Assembly: GCA_947499955.1 (NCBI GenBank)
Contig: CANMQI010000026.1
Coordinates: forward strand, 1-64,000
Reading direction: 5' to 3'
Length of the DNA: 64,000 nt
From: an uncultured Granulosicoccus sp.
GTDB lineage: Bacteria; Pseudomonadota; Gammaproteobacteria; Granulosicoccales; Granulosicoccaceae
In this document: positions 1 to 9,141 of the stretch, piece by piece
How the letters are laid out: each line of letters starts with the position of its first letter
Numbering within the stretch: the stretch's first letter is position 1
Program-made: the position numbers and the translations under genes
Notes under the pieces: generated by a model
What the model was told of the DNA's origin: nothing
Database searches by the model: none
Seen by the model: the letters and a program-made list of their open reading frames with translations, nothing else

Positions 1-63
1 CGCGAGATTGAGTGGATGAGGCAATACTGGTCGCGCTGAAACTGGAATGGAAGACGTCGGTAT

Positions 64-951
64 TTGGGCGCTTACGAACAATCTATCCACAGTCCCTTGT
101 TGTTCCGGCTGTTCGGAGATCCGAGTGAGCCAGAGTCGTTGGTACTCACTGAGAACGATATCCTTGATTTTGTCATCGCCATTGCCTCCTCTCGGCCTGC
201 CTTGCCGTCCGGACTGATCAAGGCCTTGAAGCAGGGCGGCAAGTCGTTTCTGTTCATCGGTTTCGGGATCAAGGACTGGTATCTGCGTGTTCTGCTCAAG
301 ATCATGATGCGGGTGCTGGAAATCGACAAATCAGCATTCGCAGTAGCGTCCGAGTCGCTGAGCACCATGTCGGATGATGATCGTGAGACAACCATCCTGT
401 TCTTCAGCCGTGGAAAGCGCGTGGAAGTCGAAGACAGCAATGCACTGGATTTTCTCGATGAGCTGGAAAGTCGTCTGGGTAGCGTGGCCCTTGAACAACC
501 AAGACCCAGACAGAGTCGTCCCCTGATCCGAGTCTTCATCAGTTACGCTCGGGAGGACGAGAACATTGCCGGTGAGCTGGAATCGCAGCTGATGTCTTCC
601 GGGTTCGATGTCTGGCGAGATGTCTCCTCTCTCGAAGGGGGCGACGATTGGGACCGCGAGATCAAGAACGAACTGCAAGCCAGCGACTTCGCTCTGGTGA
701 TCTGCTCCGATGCCTTGTACCGCAAAACCGATAGCTATGTGAACAAGGAGATTCACCTGGCCTGCGAGCGTGACCTGCGAGTGCGCGGCCAGTATCTGAT
801 TCCCTTGCGCACCAGCGACCTGCCTGCCAAGCAGGTCATTGAGGAATTGGCATCCTACAACGAGATGCCGTTGAATCAGCATGAGTTGGAGGACAATATC
901 AAGGCGCTGGTATCCTCCATGAAACGCAGCTATCAGAGACGGCAACGATAG
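64..951 (+). CDS. SIR2-like (C-terminal part) / TIR domain protein, 5' end missing or disrupted
   Basis: Two domains can be read. Residues about 10-110 resemble the C-terminal half of SIR2-like NADase domains of immune proteins: LFRLFGD, then SLVLTENDILDF, then FLFIGFGIKDWYLRVLL. Residues about 155-285 are a TIR domain beginning RVFISYAREDE, with NKEI (E229) as candidate catalytic Glu. Both folds commonly cleave NAD+ in antiphage proteins. The frame opens at a TTG after an in-frame TGA at 37-39, and the N-terminal half of SIR2 is absent, so the true start is probably upstream and lost to a stop, a frameshift or the window edge. Phe stands where many SIR2 domains have the catalytic His of the HG motif. 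The STAND gene follows after 9 bp, suggesting an operon. Family assignment is good; integrity is doubtful. Confidence 0.7.
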   Translation: MGAYEQSIHSPLLFRLFGDPSEPESLVLTENDILDFVIAIASSRPALPSGLIKALKQGGKSFLFIGFGIKDWYLRVLLKIMMRVLEIDKSAFAVASESLSTMSDDDRETTILFFSRGKRVEVEDSNALDFLDELESRLGSVALEQPRPRQSRPLIRVFISYAREDENIAGELESQLMSSGFDVWRDVSSLEGGDDWDREIKNELQASDFALVICSDALYRKTDSYVNKEIHLACERDLRVRGQYLIPLRTSDLPAKQVIEELASYNEMPLNQHELEDNIKALVSSMKRSYQRRQR

Positions 952-960
952 AGTGCGCTC

Positions 961-3024
961 ATGAAAAACCGCTATCCGGGTGCCGGCCCCTTTCAGGATG
1001 ATGCTCTATCGCGCAGAGTGTTTTTCGGCCGAGACAAGGAATCATCCCTGTTGGCAACCCGGGTGCAGGTCTACCGAGTCACTGTCGTCTATGGACGCTC
1101 CGGCCTGGGCAAGTCCTCACTATTGAACGCAGGCGTCACACCCATCATGCGTGACAACGGATTCCTGCCGGTGGTGGTACGACTCAACAGCATCGAAGAC
1201 AGTCTGACCAGAACCATTGCCGACCATGTAGAGGCCGAAGCGGCTCGGCAGCAGGTGGAGTATGTCGCCGGCACGACCTCAACACCCTGGGAATACTTCA
1301 AGTCGAGTGAAATCTGGAAGGCAGATGAATTGCAGATACCCGTGATCATCTTCGATCAGTTTGAAGAGGTATTTGCCATCAATGATGATGAAAAGCGTGA
1401 CCGCATCATCGAGGAAGTCGGCCTGATTGTGCGAGGCAAACCTTCCACTAGCGATGATGGCGAGCTGCGTGAACTGGCCGAACAGTACGGCAACTCCGCA
1501 CCCAGGCTGCAGGTAGTCTTGAGTATCCGAGAAGACTATCTGGGTTTTCTCGAGGAGATGGCGGACGATATTCCCCAGATTTTCGATTCACGCTTTCGAG
1601 TCACGCAGCTGGACAGAAACTCAGCCAGAGAAGCCCTGGAGAAACCCTCTCATGTGGTTGGTCAGGGTTTTGATTCAGAGCCGTTTCATATTCATCCTGA
1701 TCTGAGTGAAAACGTCCTGACATATCTGGAGTCGGATATGGCCAGCAGCCTGCGACGCAAGCGCGGGGTTGAACCGTTCCAGCTGCAGCTGATCTGCAAG
1801 CATATCGAAGACATCTCTGTCAGAAAGCAGAACTCGGGGCGTAGTGATGTAACGGTGACCTATGCCGATATTGGTGGTGAAAAAGGCATTGGCAGAGCCC
1901 TGACGGATTTCTATACCAATGCCGTAAAGCAGTTGCATACGTGGCGCGAGCGTCGCAAGGTCAGGAAATTATGCGCAGGCCACATGATCAGCGTGGACGG
2001 TAAACGGCAGAGTATCGAACAGGATACTCTGGTACACCAGTTGGGTATTCCCCTGCAAACACTGAAGAAACTGGTGGAAAGCCGATTGTTTCGACTGGAG
2101 ACACGAGCCAATACCCGTTATTACGAATTGAGTCATGACACGCTGGTGCAGCCTGTACTGCAGTCGCAGGGTTTGTCATCTCGCTACGTCATGAGCTCCA
2201 AATTGATATTTCAGCTATTGATGCTGATCGGTTTTTTCCAGCTCAGTCTTGTTTTTCTCGCGTTAGCGGTGATGTCTTTTCAGGAAGGGAAAATGGATGA
2301 CGCTGTGCTGGCAGGGATTCTGGTGATATTAGCGCTTGCCATCATGCGGCCATTGTTTTCTCGGACCAAACTCAGTTATAAAATGCATTCACGTCTGAAG
2401 CGGGTGCAGTTGTCCAGGGAAGGTGCTCATTTGAGCAAGGATTCAGCCAAGCAAGGCAGGTACGGAAAGTTGAAAGGTCTGGCCCTTGTTCTACTCGGTT
2501 TCACTGTTGCATTCGTCGGCGCGGCACTCGCTGGCTACTTTTTCGATGAAGGGTATACCGATAACGATTTCACGGGATATTCCTGTCTGATCTACATATT
2601 GGGTTTTCTGGGTGTGGCGCAGTACGGTCTGATACTTGTTCGCAACGGAATACGCAGGATTTTCGAAGTCAGTCTGGCATTCACGAAACCCACGGAATTG
2701 TCGCGGAAGCCAGTTCATTTCGGGCTCCGCTTGTTACGCTGGGTTTTCAAGGTTCTGATCGTATGCCTTGTCGGAGCAATTCTTGCCACGTGCCTGAGTA
2801 TTCTGGATTGTAGTGGAGAGTCATTCGGACGATTCCACGACCTCTTGCACTTGCTCCGGCTGTCAGATGTGAAGAACGTCTGTGCGTTCGCCGGAAGCAA
2901 GGACTCATCTGCCAGCGACGATTTCGCCGGGTTGCTTATCATGACTCTGATCAGTGCCTGGGGGCTGATTCTGCTTCATGTAGCAATACGCCGCAGACTG
3001 GAATCCATCGACAGGCTGAGATAA
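961..3024 (+). CDS. STAND-type P-loop NTPase with C-terminal membrane segments
   Basis: The protein (687 aa) starts with the nSTAND1-type entry GAGPF..FFGRDKE, then Walker A GRSGLGKSS (residues 45-53) and Walker B VIIFDQFEEVF (from about 128). A winged-helix-like region ends in YYELSHDTLVQPVL near 395-410. From about 413 to the end there are roughly six hydrophobic segments, so the NTPase is probably bound to the inner membrane. STAND NTPases oligomerise on sensing a trigger and activate an attached or partner effector. Here the SIR2/TIR gene 9 bp upstream is the likely NAD-degrading partner and the membrane part may itself be an effector; this is inference. Its last 120 bp include a 59-bp stretch repeated exactly at 8932-8990. 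Confidence 0.8.
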   Translation: MKNRYPGAGPFQDDALSRRVFFGRDKESSLLATRVQVYRVTVVYGRSGLGKSSLLNAGVTPIMRDNGFLPVVVRLNSIEDSLTRTIADHVEAEAARQQVEYVAGTTSTPWEYFKSSEIWKADELQIPVIIFDQFEEVFAINDDEKRDRIIEEVGLIVRGKPSTSDDGELRELAEQYGNSAPRLQVVLSIREDYLGFLEEMADDIPQIFDSRFRVTQLDRNSAREALEKPSHVVGQGFDSEPFHIHPDLSENVLTYLESDMASSLRRKRGVEPFQLQLICKHIEDISVRKQNSGRSDVTVTYADIGGEKGIGRALTDFYTNAVKQLHTWRERRKVRKLCAGHMISVDGKRQSIEQDTLVHQLGIPLQTLKKLVESRLFRLETRANTRYYELSHDTLVQPVLQSQGLSSRYVMSSKLIFQLLMLIGFFQLSLVFLALAVMSFQEGKMDDAVLAGILVILALAIMRPLFSRTKLSYKMHSRLKRVQLSREGAHLSKDSAKQGRYGKLKGLALVLLGFTVAFVGAALAGYFFDEGYTDNDFTGYSCLIYILGFLGVAQYGLILVRNGIRRIFEVSLAFTKPTELSRKPVHFGLRLLRWVFKVLIVCLVGAILATCLSILDCSGESFGRFHDLLHLLRLSDVKNVCAFAGSKDSSASDDFAGLLIMTLISAWGLILLHVAIRRRLESIDRLR
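2905..2963 (+). repeat. 59-bp direct repeat, copy A, in 3' end of STAND gene
   Basis: This stretch is identical base for base to 8932-8990 in the same orientation, 6,027 bp apart. It encodes the last membrane segment of the STAND protein (SSASDDFAGLLIMTLISAW). Downstream of it the two copies remain similar but diverge. Confidence 0.95.
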
Positions 3025-3037
3025 CAGGAAAATCATA

Positions 3038-3733
3038 ATGACTATATTCCAATTGAAGCTGGGTTATTCGCCAGTACGAATTGAATTGTGTAATAGGTAT
3101 GACATTCCCGTCAAAGCGGACCCCTCGGATGGGCTACACGCTGCTGTGAATGCGCGCGATTTCGGGACTTGTGTGTCATGCGGATTTGCATCTGACCGTT
3201 ACATGGAGCTGGCGCCCATCTGCGAATTTCCAGTGGCAGCAGGTGACTATGTAACAGTTTGCAGATGTTGCTGGCAAGTAGGTAATCTTGATTACGCGGC
3301 AATTCAGCGTTCAGCTGAACTGGTATGGATGCCCGAGCTGACACAGCTGGAGATTAATCGCGAAATGCCAGAGCTCTATGCGAAGCGCAGCGGGGCTGAA
3401 AAGGATCTCGCTGAAACAGCCAAACGCTTATTTGATATTTTTAATGAACGACGTCAGCAAGCGTCTATTAAACTTGGAGCAAATGAGTTATCTCACTTAT
3501 GGGATCTTGTAGGAGGAGAAGGAAAGGGTATCTATACTTTGTTGCCGGAGAAGTTGGACGATAATTTCCGCCTTTGGCCATTGGATCGAATCATCGTGCG
3601 GGTTGGCCTGTCGGAGTACGACAAGTATCCTCAGATGGCAGATTATTGGCAATCGAACAAGGGAATATTTCCCAATGATTCTTCATCCATTGCGTTGACT
3701 TCTCAGGATTGGCTTGAACGGTTGGAAGTTTAG
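3038..3733 (+). CDS. IcmJ/DotN-like zinc-binding protein
   Basis: This 231-aa protein begins 13 bp after the STAND gene and is likely co-transcribed. It has two paired-cysteine sites, C45-x2-C48 (TCVSCGF) and C75-x2-C78 (CRCCW), a typical zinc arrangement. The block RDFGTCVSCGF, then YVTVCRCCWQ, then PELTQLEIN recalls, from memory, IcmJ/DotN of the Legionella Dot/Icm type IVB system (RD..TC.FCGF, VTACCFC, PE.(T/S)QA.LN). DotN binds zinc with an HNH-like fold and works as an adaptor at the coupling complex. No other Dot/Icm gene is present here, so a secretion role is not implied. The gene looks more AT-rich than its neighbours. It overlaps the facing ankyrin gene by 4 bp. Confidence 0.5.
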   Translation: MTIFQLKLGYSPVRIELCNRYDIPVKADPSDGLHAAVNARDFGTCVSCGFASDRYMELAPICEFPVAAGDYVTVCRCCWQVGNLDYAAIQRSAELVWMPELTQLEINREMPELYAKRSGAEKDLAETAKRLFDIFNERRQQASIKLGANELSHLWDLVGGEGKGIYTLLPEKLDDNFRLWPLDRIIVRVGLSEYDKYPQMADYWQSNKGIFPNDSSSIALTSQDWLERLEV

Positions 3734-6700
3734 CTCAAAGGGCAGTCAATCTTCATCGATAGATCGCCGGCTAAGGGTTTGTCATCAATCATTTCGATCA
3801 TGCCGCTTGGTTGCACTGCGATATTTGCACGAAAAATTGCGTTGGCGTAATACAGTACAGCATCGAAAAGGTAATGGCCTTCTTCGTTGCAACCATTATA
3901 GTTGATCGGACGGGCCGTGCCGGTAACAATGCTACTAAGCCCTAGATCGCCGGATGGAATAAGAGGGTCGTCTGCATGCTCCATGATATAAAACGGTCCG
4001 TCGTCGCCCCGCACGAAGAAGAAAAAGAAGCGCAGGTAATCAGCAACATTCTCAATAGAGAGTTCTATCGGTGCCTTGGCGTTCACTTCGTGAATAGGGG
4101 GGGAGGTACCATTAAGCCAAAATAAATTGCCGCTGTCTTCCAAAAAACATATCGCCAAATTAGATCGTTCAAAATTATCTGGATCCATCATTTGAATCAG
4201 GCGCACATCCTTATACCAAGGTAGCTTTCGCTGATAGCACCGTACGGATTCAGCATGTATGATGTGTTTATCACCAACAGGGCTAATTTGTTTGATAAGG
4301 TCAGTGAGAGCTTGGCCTGTTAGTGGTTGCCACAGTGCTTTTTTTCGATCAAACATTGGATAAATATCGCTGGCATAACCATGCTCTCGTGACTGCGTGG
4401 ACACTTCAACTTTAGAGCAATAGACAGTAGATCTTAATTTTTGCTGCTCGAAGAAAGCGAATTCGTCTTCAGGTTCTCGTGCAATTTGACCCGTGGTACC
4501 TCTCCCTGAATTGAAGATATCCTCTAGACGTTTTGAGCCTGTTATAGCGCGTGGAAATTGCAGAGTATACTGTTTACATTTTTTCGCATAAAATTCGGAT
4601 AGCAGCTCCCCTGTTTCATCATTCAGCAAATCATATTGATCAAATGTTTCAAGTATCAATGCGGCGCAATCGAATTGCATGCAGTCAACTGCAGACCAAG
4701 CCAGCTGATTGATCGGAAGTTCGTCCTTACTCATATTTGCGATTAATATCTGCAAACAATTTTCTGACCCACTCTCGACAGCCAATAAGTATGCTGTGGT
4801 TTCCAGACGATCACGTAAAGAGTGAAAGGTGTTGAGTGGTTCTTGGGCCAGTAGCCAACTGACCACTTCGCTGTTGTTGTGAAGCACAGCGACCATCAAG
4901 GGGGTGCGCCCGTGAGAATCCAGGCAATTTATAGAATACGCAACTTCGACAAGTGCCTGGACGATACGATGCGAACCACCACGTGCTGCGTGATGAAGCG
5001 CTTCTGGCGCTTTTTCTTGCAGGTTTTGCCCGGCAGCAGCCTTTATCAAGCATGCAGCAGCTCGATATCGTCCTGCGGAAGCGGCCAAGTCCAGCGGAGT
5101 CGCTCCATTCCTATCTTTGATGAAAAGGCCAGGCAACCCACTGTCCAGAAATATCTTGACTTGACCGGATTGGCCGTGCAAGGCAGCTATATGCAGTGGC
5201 GTACGACCAAAGGCGTCAGGTAGTCCATCCTCGGCCAATGTCGCGTTCAGCAGAAAACTGGTCAATTTTTCGTTGTTACCCATTGCCGCTTTATGAAACA
5301 AGGTAGCGCGATAACGGTCATCCATTTGGTCTTCATGAAGATAGTCAAACTTACGCCCAGGCTCTTTGGCGCTCAACTCAACTGCGAGAGACATATCTTC
5401 TCTCTTGATTGCGGCCTGCAACGGCGTGTCGCCAGTTTTGTCGCGACACTCTAAGTTAGCTCCGCTTGCGGCAAGCCAAAGGGCGACGTCAACTTGATCC
5501 TCAGCAATGGCTGTATGCAAAGGGCTTAGTCCTGCTCGGTTTGGGATGTCAGGGTCAGCTCCGCCTTCAACCAACGACTTGGTCACCTTTACATCTCCTT
5601 TGGCAGCGGCTATATGCAAAGGTGTCCAGTCAGCCAGCTTTAGTGCCTTGTTGCCTGGGTTGTCTGAGGCGAGCTCTTTTTCAGCATTTTCTATCTTGTC
5701 AATACTCCAAGCATGGATCATTTTTGGGTTCGCACCTACGCCGCCGTTTTCGTGCATCATTCTGGCCAGCAAGGCAACGGATGCGTGGAAGCCCTCATTG
5801 GCGGCATAATGAAGCGCTGTTCCTCCCGCGCGGTCAGGTAGGTCGACTGGTACACCAAGATCGACCAAGGTCTGAATCGCCTCAAGATGGCCATTGGCAG
5901 CGGCGATGTGGATGGCGGATAGCTGAACCGATTTTTGGTCGGGGAGCTCTATTGCTAAAGTGAGATCAGTTCGCTTTGCTAGTAGTGGCAGAACATCACA
6001 AGCATTTCCTGCAGCGGCAAACGCTGCGGCCGTCCATCCATTATCATCTCGAATATCCGGGTCAATATTGTGCTTATCGAGGAAATAGGTAACTAGTTCG
6101 GCGTGGTTTCTGTATGCTGCGTAGTGAATGGGGTAACAGCGACCAGTGTCCAGCTTTGCACCTTTGTCGAGTAAACGTTGGACGAACGCGATATTGCCAG
6201 TATAAGAGGCGAAATGAATAGGCTGCCAGCCTTCATCCTTTTCTTCGGCATTGACGTCCGCTCCGTATTGAATTAATAGATTCAGGATTTCCAGACCGCC
6301 GGTGAAGCATACGGGGAAAATCGCGTTTCGCCCATCATCCCGGGTAAACCTGGCAGCCGATTTGTCTTTCTGCAGCATGGCCTCGACAATATCTGTACGA
6401 CCATACATGGCAGCGATATAGAGATGATGTGATCTTTTAGGTGTGCGCTCGATAAGGCGGCAAGGGTCGTTGATCTCTCTCAGGATGGCAAGGCAGTAAT
6501 CACGTAGCTGAATATCTCGTGGCGCTAGTTCTTTTGTGAAGAAGTTATGGAAGCGAGCTGTCCAAAGGCCAAGCATGTCACAGGCGGCCTCACCATATGT
6601 GCCGAGCTGGTAGGCGTTGATTGACTTGTCCTCGGAAGCGCTCCAGTCTTCGGCAAAAGCATGTAACACTAGTTCCTTTTTGTACAGTGGACGTTCACGT

Positions 6701-8856
6701 TCCCGAAAAGCCGCGGCCTGAGGCCAATTGCGCAACACTGTCTCGTGAACCAGTCTAATTTTTCCATCGCCCTCATTCATCAGAATTCGGTGGTTTAATA
6801 GCGCGCGTGCCAACGTTGCTTGGTCGTGGTCTTCCGGCATACTGATTGTTGGCAGATAAAGTTGCGTTTCATCCTCGTCGTCCGAACCGGTCCAGCGTAC
6901 CAAAATGCGAAGAAGGTCTTCCAGTGTGCTTTCACCTGCTTTGAACGCGTTCTTTTGGTGGGCTTCATCCATTGCTCGTCGGGCAAGCTCAGATATTACG
7001 TCGTCTAGCTTGATGTACTCCTTTGCTTCATTCAGATTAATGTCTACCGGACCAGCATCGAAATCTTGGGTGGCGGCAGTATTCAACGCATCGGATGGGT
7101 CGCTAGAGTCTCCAGTGTCTTCGCGGTGTTTGAATTTCTGACGCCACTTTGGTTCTGCAACCTCAACATTTAGCCGTTCGAGTGCTAGTGAAACGAGTGG
7201 CATGATTGACCCGGCAGTGCGCCCTTCATACCCACTTCGAAGATCGCGGATTTCTTTTTTTATAGCGGTGACGAGTTCTTCGGATAATTTTGCATGACCA
7301 ATATTGTCAAAGGGGCGGCGGATAATGCGGTCAAGTGCGGTCGGGCTTGGTAGTTCAAGATCAAGTACGTATTTGCTGGTCGCATCCCAAAACTTACCAA
7401 GCGTCTCATGAGCGCGCATCTTTTCCAGTCGTTTCTCGCGCAGAGTTGCTACTACGAAAAGTCGATCGGCCTGATGTACCTCTGAAATGAACTCGACGAA
7501 ATTCACCCAGCTGTTGCAGTACTCTTTATCGTGGAGCATGTCGACTATTTCTTCGAATTGGTCGATGCCAATGACGAGGCGACTGGGAAGCGAGTTGCCC
7601 TCGCGCTCGGTTTCTGCAGTTCTCTGGTCGAGTGTCTTGATCACCCAGCTTGGACGCTTGGTCGGTTCAAGGTCGAGGAAGGTGGCACAAAGCTCAGCGA
7701 TGTGGTTTTCTTTCGGTGCACTTTCAACAAACTTGTGCTGAAGCGATTTCAGTGCTGCTTCGAACAAAACTAGTAGCGGATCGTCATGGTCAGCGTCCGC
7801 TGCAGCGGCTTTCGAGAGTAGTTGATTCGGTCGAAAAACATGATGAGCATAATTGGCAACCTTCAGGTGTGAGCTGACCAGCGTACCTATCAATCCCGCG
7901 CGTAGGAAAGAAGATTTGCCGACTCCACTACTACCTTTGACCCAAAAAAAATTTGGGGCCTCCGGATCTGCGAATGCTTCTTCAGTGGATCTGACGGCAG
8001 TGTCAATTTCCTCCTGACGTCCAAAATAGGCCTGTGTGTGCCGAACGTCGTAACTCTTCAACCCCATGAAAGGGTTGATCGCCGTCGGGTCGGTTGCAGT
8101 TATGAAGTTCTTGTTGAGGAATTTTCGGTAGGCATTTAAAATTTCCGTGTCGTCAGGTATGAATCGTATTTCGACGCCAAGTGTTTTCAGATAACACGCC
8201 AGGTTACGCAATTGATCGCGCTGAATCAGTGCTAAATCGGTTTGTCTATTACGTTCTCGACGATCGTGACGATAAATCGTGTCAATTCGATCGAGCCATA
8301 CATTCATACCCCAGTTGGCGAGAGCCGTGTCCTGTTGATCCATGACATCAGACGGAGAGCTAAAGCAGATGAAAGTCGGGAGACCTTGATCAGACCCGAT
8401 CTGCCTCATCTCTCTTTCGCCAGCTAGGGCACAGAGCAATTCGAATGTTGATCCTGTCAAGGGAAACCCTCCTCTTTCCTCTTCACCTAGTATCCAGGGG
8501 TGCACTAAACGGTATCTTCGTCCCTCATGAAGCCCACCTTCATATAGTGCCGGAAGACAGTCCAGCATGTCCTTTGGGAAATCGGAGGCGAGTGGTTGGC
8601 CTATTTTTTCGCCGAAGAACGCTGCTAGCCCTAGCGACTTGGGGTCATCGGGGCGTGAGATCTGCTCTTGGATAGGTATCGCATCATTTTCCTCAAGTTC
8701 GGCAGACTCCCATGCAAAAATGTGACAGTCGAGCTTACGTGGACCATGGCTTACCATTTCTTTGAAAACGGTCTGCGCCATTCTGCGCAGGTGCGCTACA
8801 TCGGAGGGAGACGCCAGGAATAATGATTTCTGTTCAAGTGGAGGAAAAGCTTGCAT
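3730..8856 (-). CDS. Giant DUF4062-like / STAND NTPase / ankyrin-repeat protein
   Basis: This 1,708-aa protein is modular. Residues 1-250 start QKSLFLASPSDVAHLR, the SPSDV entry typical of DUF4062, a TIR-related N-terminal domain of STAND proteins. INPFMGLKSY with YFGRQEEI (about 260-285) opens an nSTAND1 module with Walker A GSSGVGKSS (about 306-314) and Walker B LVIGIDQFEEIV (about 425). Residues about 800-1390 are ankyrin-like repeats (for example GRTPLHIAALHGQ, GGTALHYAANEG), the probable sensor. The last 300 residues are not recognised. The start is ATG 8856 with GAGAGGA upstream. A role as a trigger-sensing immune NTPase is inferred from architecture and neighbours. It faces the IcmJ-like gene tail to tail. 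Confidence 0.8.
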   Translation of the reverse strand: MQAFPPLEQKSLFLASPSDVAHLRRMAQTVFKEMVSHGPRKLDCHIFAWESAELEENDAIPIQEQISRPDDPKSLGLAAFFGEKIGQPLASDFPKDMLDCLPALYEGGLHEGRRYRLVHPWILGEEERGGFPLTGSTFELLCALAGEREMRQIGSDQGLPTFICFSSPSDVMDQQDTALANWGMNVWLDRIDTIYRHDRRERNRQTDLALIQRDQLRNLACYLKTLGVEIRFIPDDTEILNAYRKFLNKNFITATDPTAINPFMGLKSYDVRHTQAYFGRQEEIDTAVRSTEEAFADPEAPNFFWVKGSSGVGKSSFLRAGLIGTLVSSHLKVANYAHHVFRPNQLLSKAAAADADHDDPLLVLFEAALKSLQHKFVESAPKENHIAELCATFLDLEPTKRPSWVIKTLDQRTAETEREGNSLPSRLVIGIDQFEEIVDMLHDKEYCNSWVNFVEFISEVHQADRLFVVATLREKRLEKMRAHETLGKFWDATSKYVLDLELPSPTALDRIIRRPFDNIGHAKLSEELVTAIKKEIRDLRSGYEGRTAGSIMPLVSLALERLNVEVAEPKWRQKFKHREDTGDSSDPSDALNTAATQDFDAGPVDINLNEAKEYIKLDDVISELARRAMDEAHQKNAFKAGESTLEDLLRILVRWTGSDDEDETQLYLPTISMPEDHDQATLARALLNHRILMNEGDGKIRLVHETVLRNWPQAAAFRERERPLYKKELVLHAFAEDWSASEDKSINAYQLGTYGEAACDMLGLWTARFHNFFTKELAPRDIQLRDYCLAILREINDPCRLIERTPKRSHHLYIAAMYGRTDIVEAMLQKDKSAARFTRDDGRNAIFPVCFTGGLEILNLLIQYGADVNAEEKDEGWQPIHFASYTGNIAFVQRLLDKGAKLDTGRCYPIHYAAYRNHAELVTYFLDKHNIDPDIRDDNGWTAAAFAAAGNACDVLPLLAKRTDLTLAIELPDQKSVQLSAIHIAAANGHLEAIQTLVDLGVPVDLPDRAGGTALHYAANEGFHASVALLARMMHENGGVGANPKMIHAWSIDKIENAEKELASDNPGNKALKLADWTPLHIAAAKGDVKVTKSLVEGGADPDIPNRAGLSPLHTAIAEDQVDVALWLAASGANLECRDKTGDTPLQAAIKREDMSLAVELSAKEPGRKFDYLHEDQMDDRYRATLFHKAAMGNNEKLTSFLLNATLAEDGLPDAFGRTPLHIAALHGQSGQVKIFLDSGLPGLFIKDRNGATPLDLAASAGRYRAAACLIKAAAGQNLQEKAPEALHHAARGGSHRIVQALVEVAYSINCLDSHGRTPLMVAVLHNNSEVVSWLLAQEPLNTFHSLRDRLETTAYLLAVESGSENCLQILIANMSKDELPINQLAWSAVDCMQFDCAALILETFDQYDLLNDETGELLSEFYAKKCKQYTLQFPRAITGSKRLEDIFNSGRGTTGQIAREPEDEFAFFEQQKLRSTVYCSKVEVSTQSREHGYASDIYPMFDRKKALWQPLTGQALTDLIKQISPVGDKHIIHAESVRCYQRKLPWYKDVRLIQMMDPDNFERSNLAICFLEDSGNLFWLNGTSPPIHEVNAKAPIELSIENVADYLRFFFFFVRGDDGPFYIMEHADDPLIPSGDLGLSSIVTGTARPINYNGCNEEGHYLFDAVLYYANAIFRANIAVQPSGMIEMIDDKPLAGDLSMKIDCPLS

Positions 8857-8931
8857 AAGTCCTCTCTTCAGTAACTAAAAGCAGATTTACATTTTTTCAA
8901 GTTTCTAGCAAGCCCGGTTGACTGACTCCTG

Positions 8932-8990
8932 TCATCTGCCAGCGACGATTTCGCCGGGTTGCTTATCATGACTCTGATCAGTGCCTGGGG
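8932..8990 (+). repeat. 59-bp direct repeat, copy B
   Basis: Identical to 2905-2963. It lies 76 bp upstream of the start of the minus-strand ankyrin gene and so brackets the two genes at 3038-8856 together with copy A. Confidence 0.95.
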
Positions 8991-9033
8991 TCTGATCTTG
9001 CTTCATCGGTGGATTCGCCGCAGGCTGACATGA
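8932..9033 (+). pseudogene. Remnant of a second STAND gene 3' end
   Basis: Reading from 8932 gives 33 codons ending in TGA at 9031. They match the last membrane helix and basic tail of the STAND protein ending at 3024: SSASDDFAGLLIMTLISAW, then GLILLHRWIRRRLT here versus GLILLHVAIRRRLESIDRLR there. No start codon or upstream coding portion is attached. The exact identity of the first 59 bp, followed by divergence, suggests recombination between two related STAND genes rather than a simple copy of one end. Confidence 0.75.
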
Positions 9034-9141
9034 GGGCTGATGCGACGTTCATCGGTACTCGGCAACCGGGCGCTGACCGGGTGACAAGCACATGGATTTG
9101 CGAGCGACTTTGCGTATACTCGACACAAGCCAAGCGACAGG

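Noticed and set aside
3038-3733. Evidence for a type IVB secretion system
   Set aside because: Only one IcmJ-like gene is present; no DotA, DotB, DotL, IcmT or other components lie in the window.
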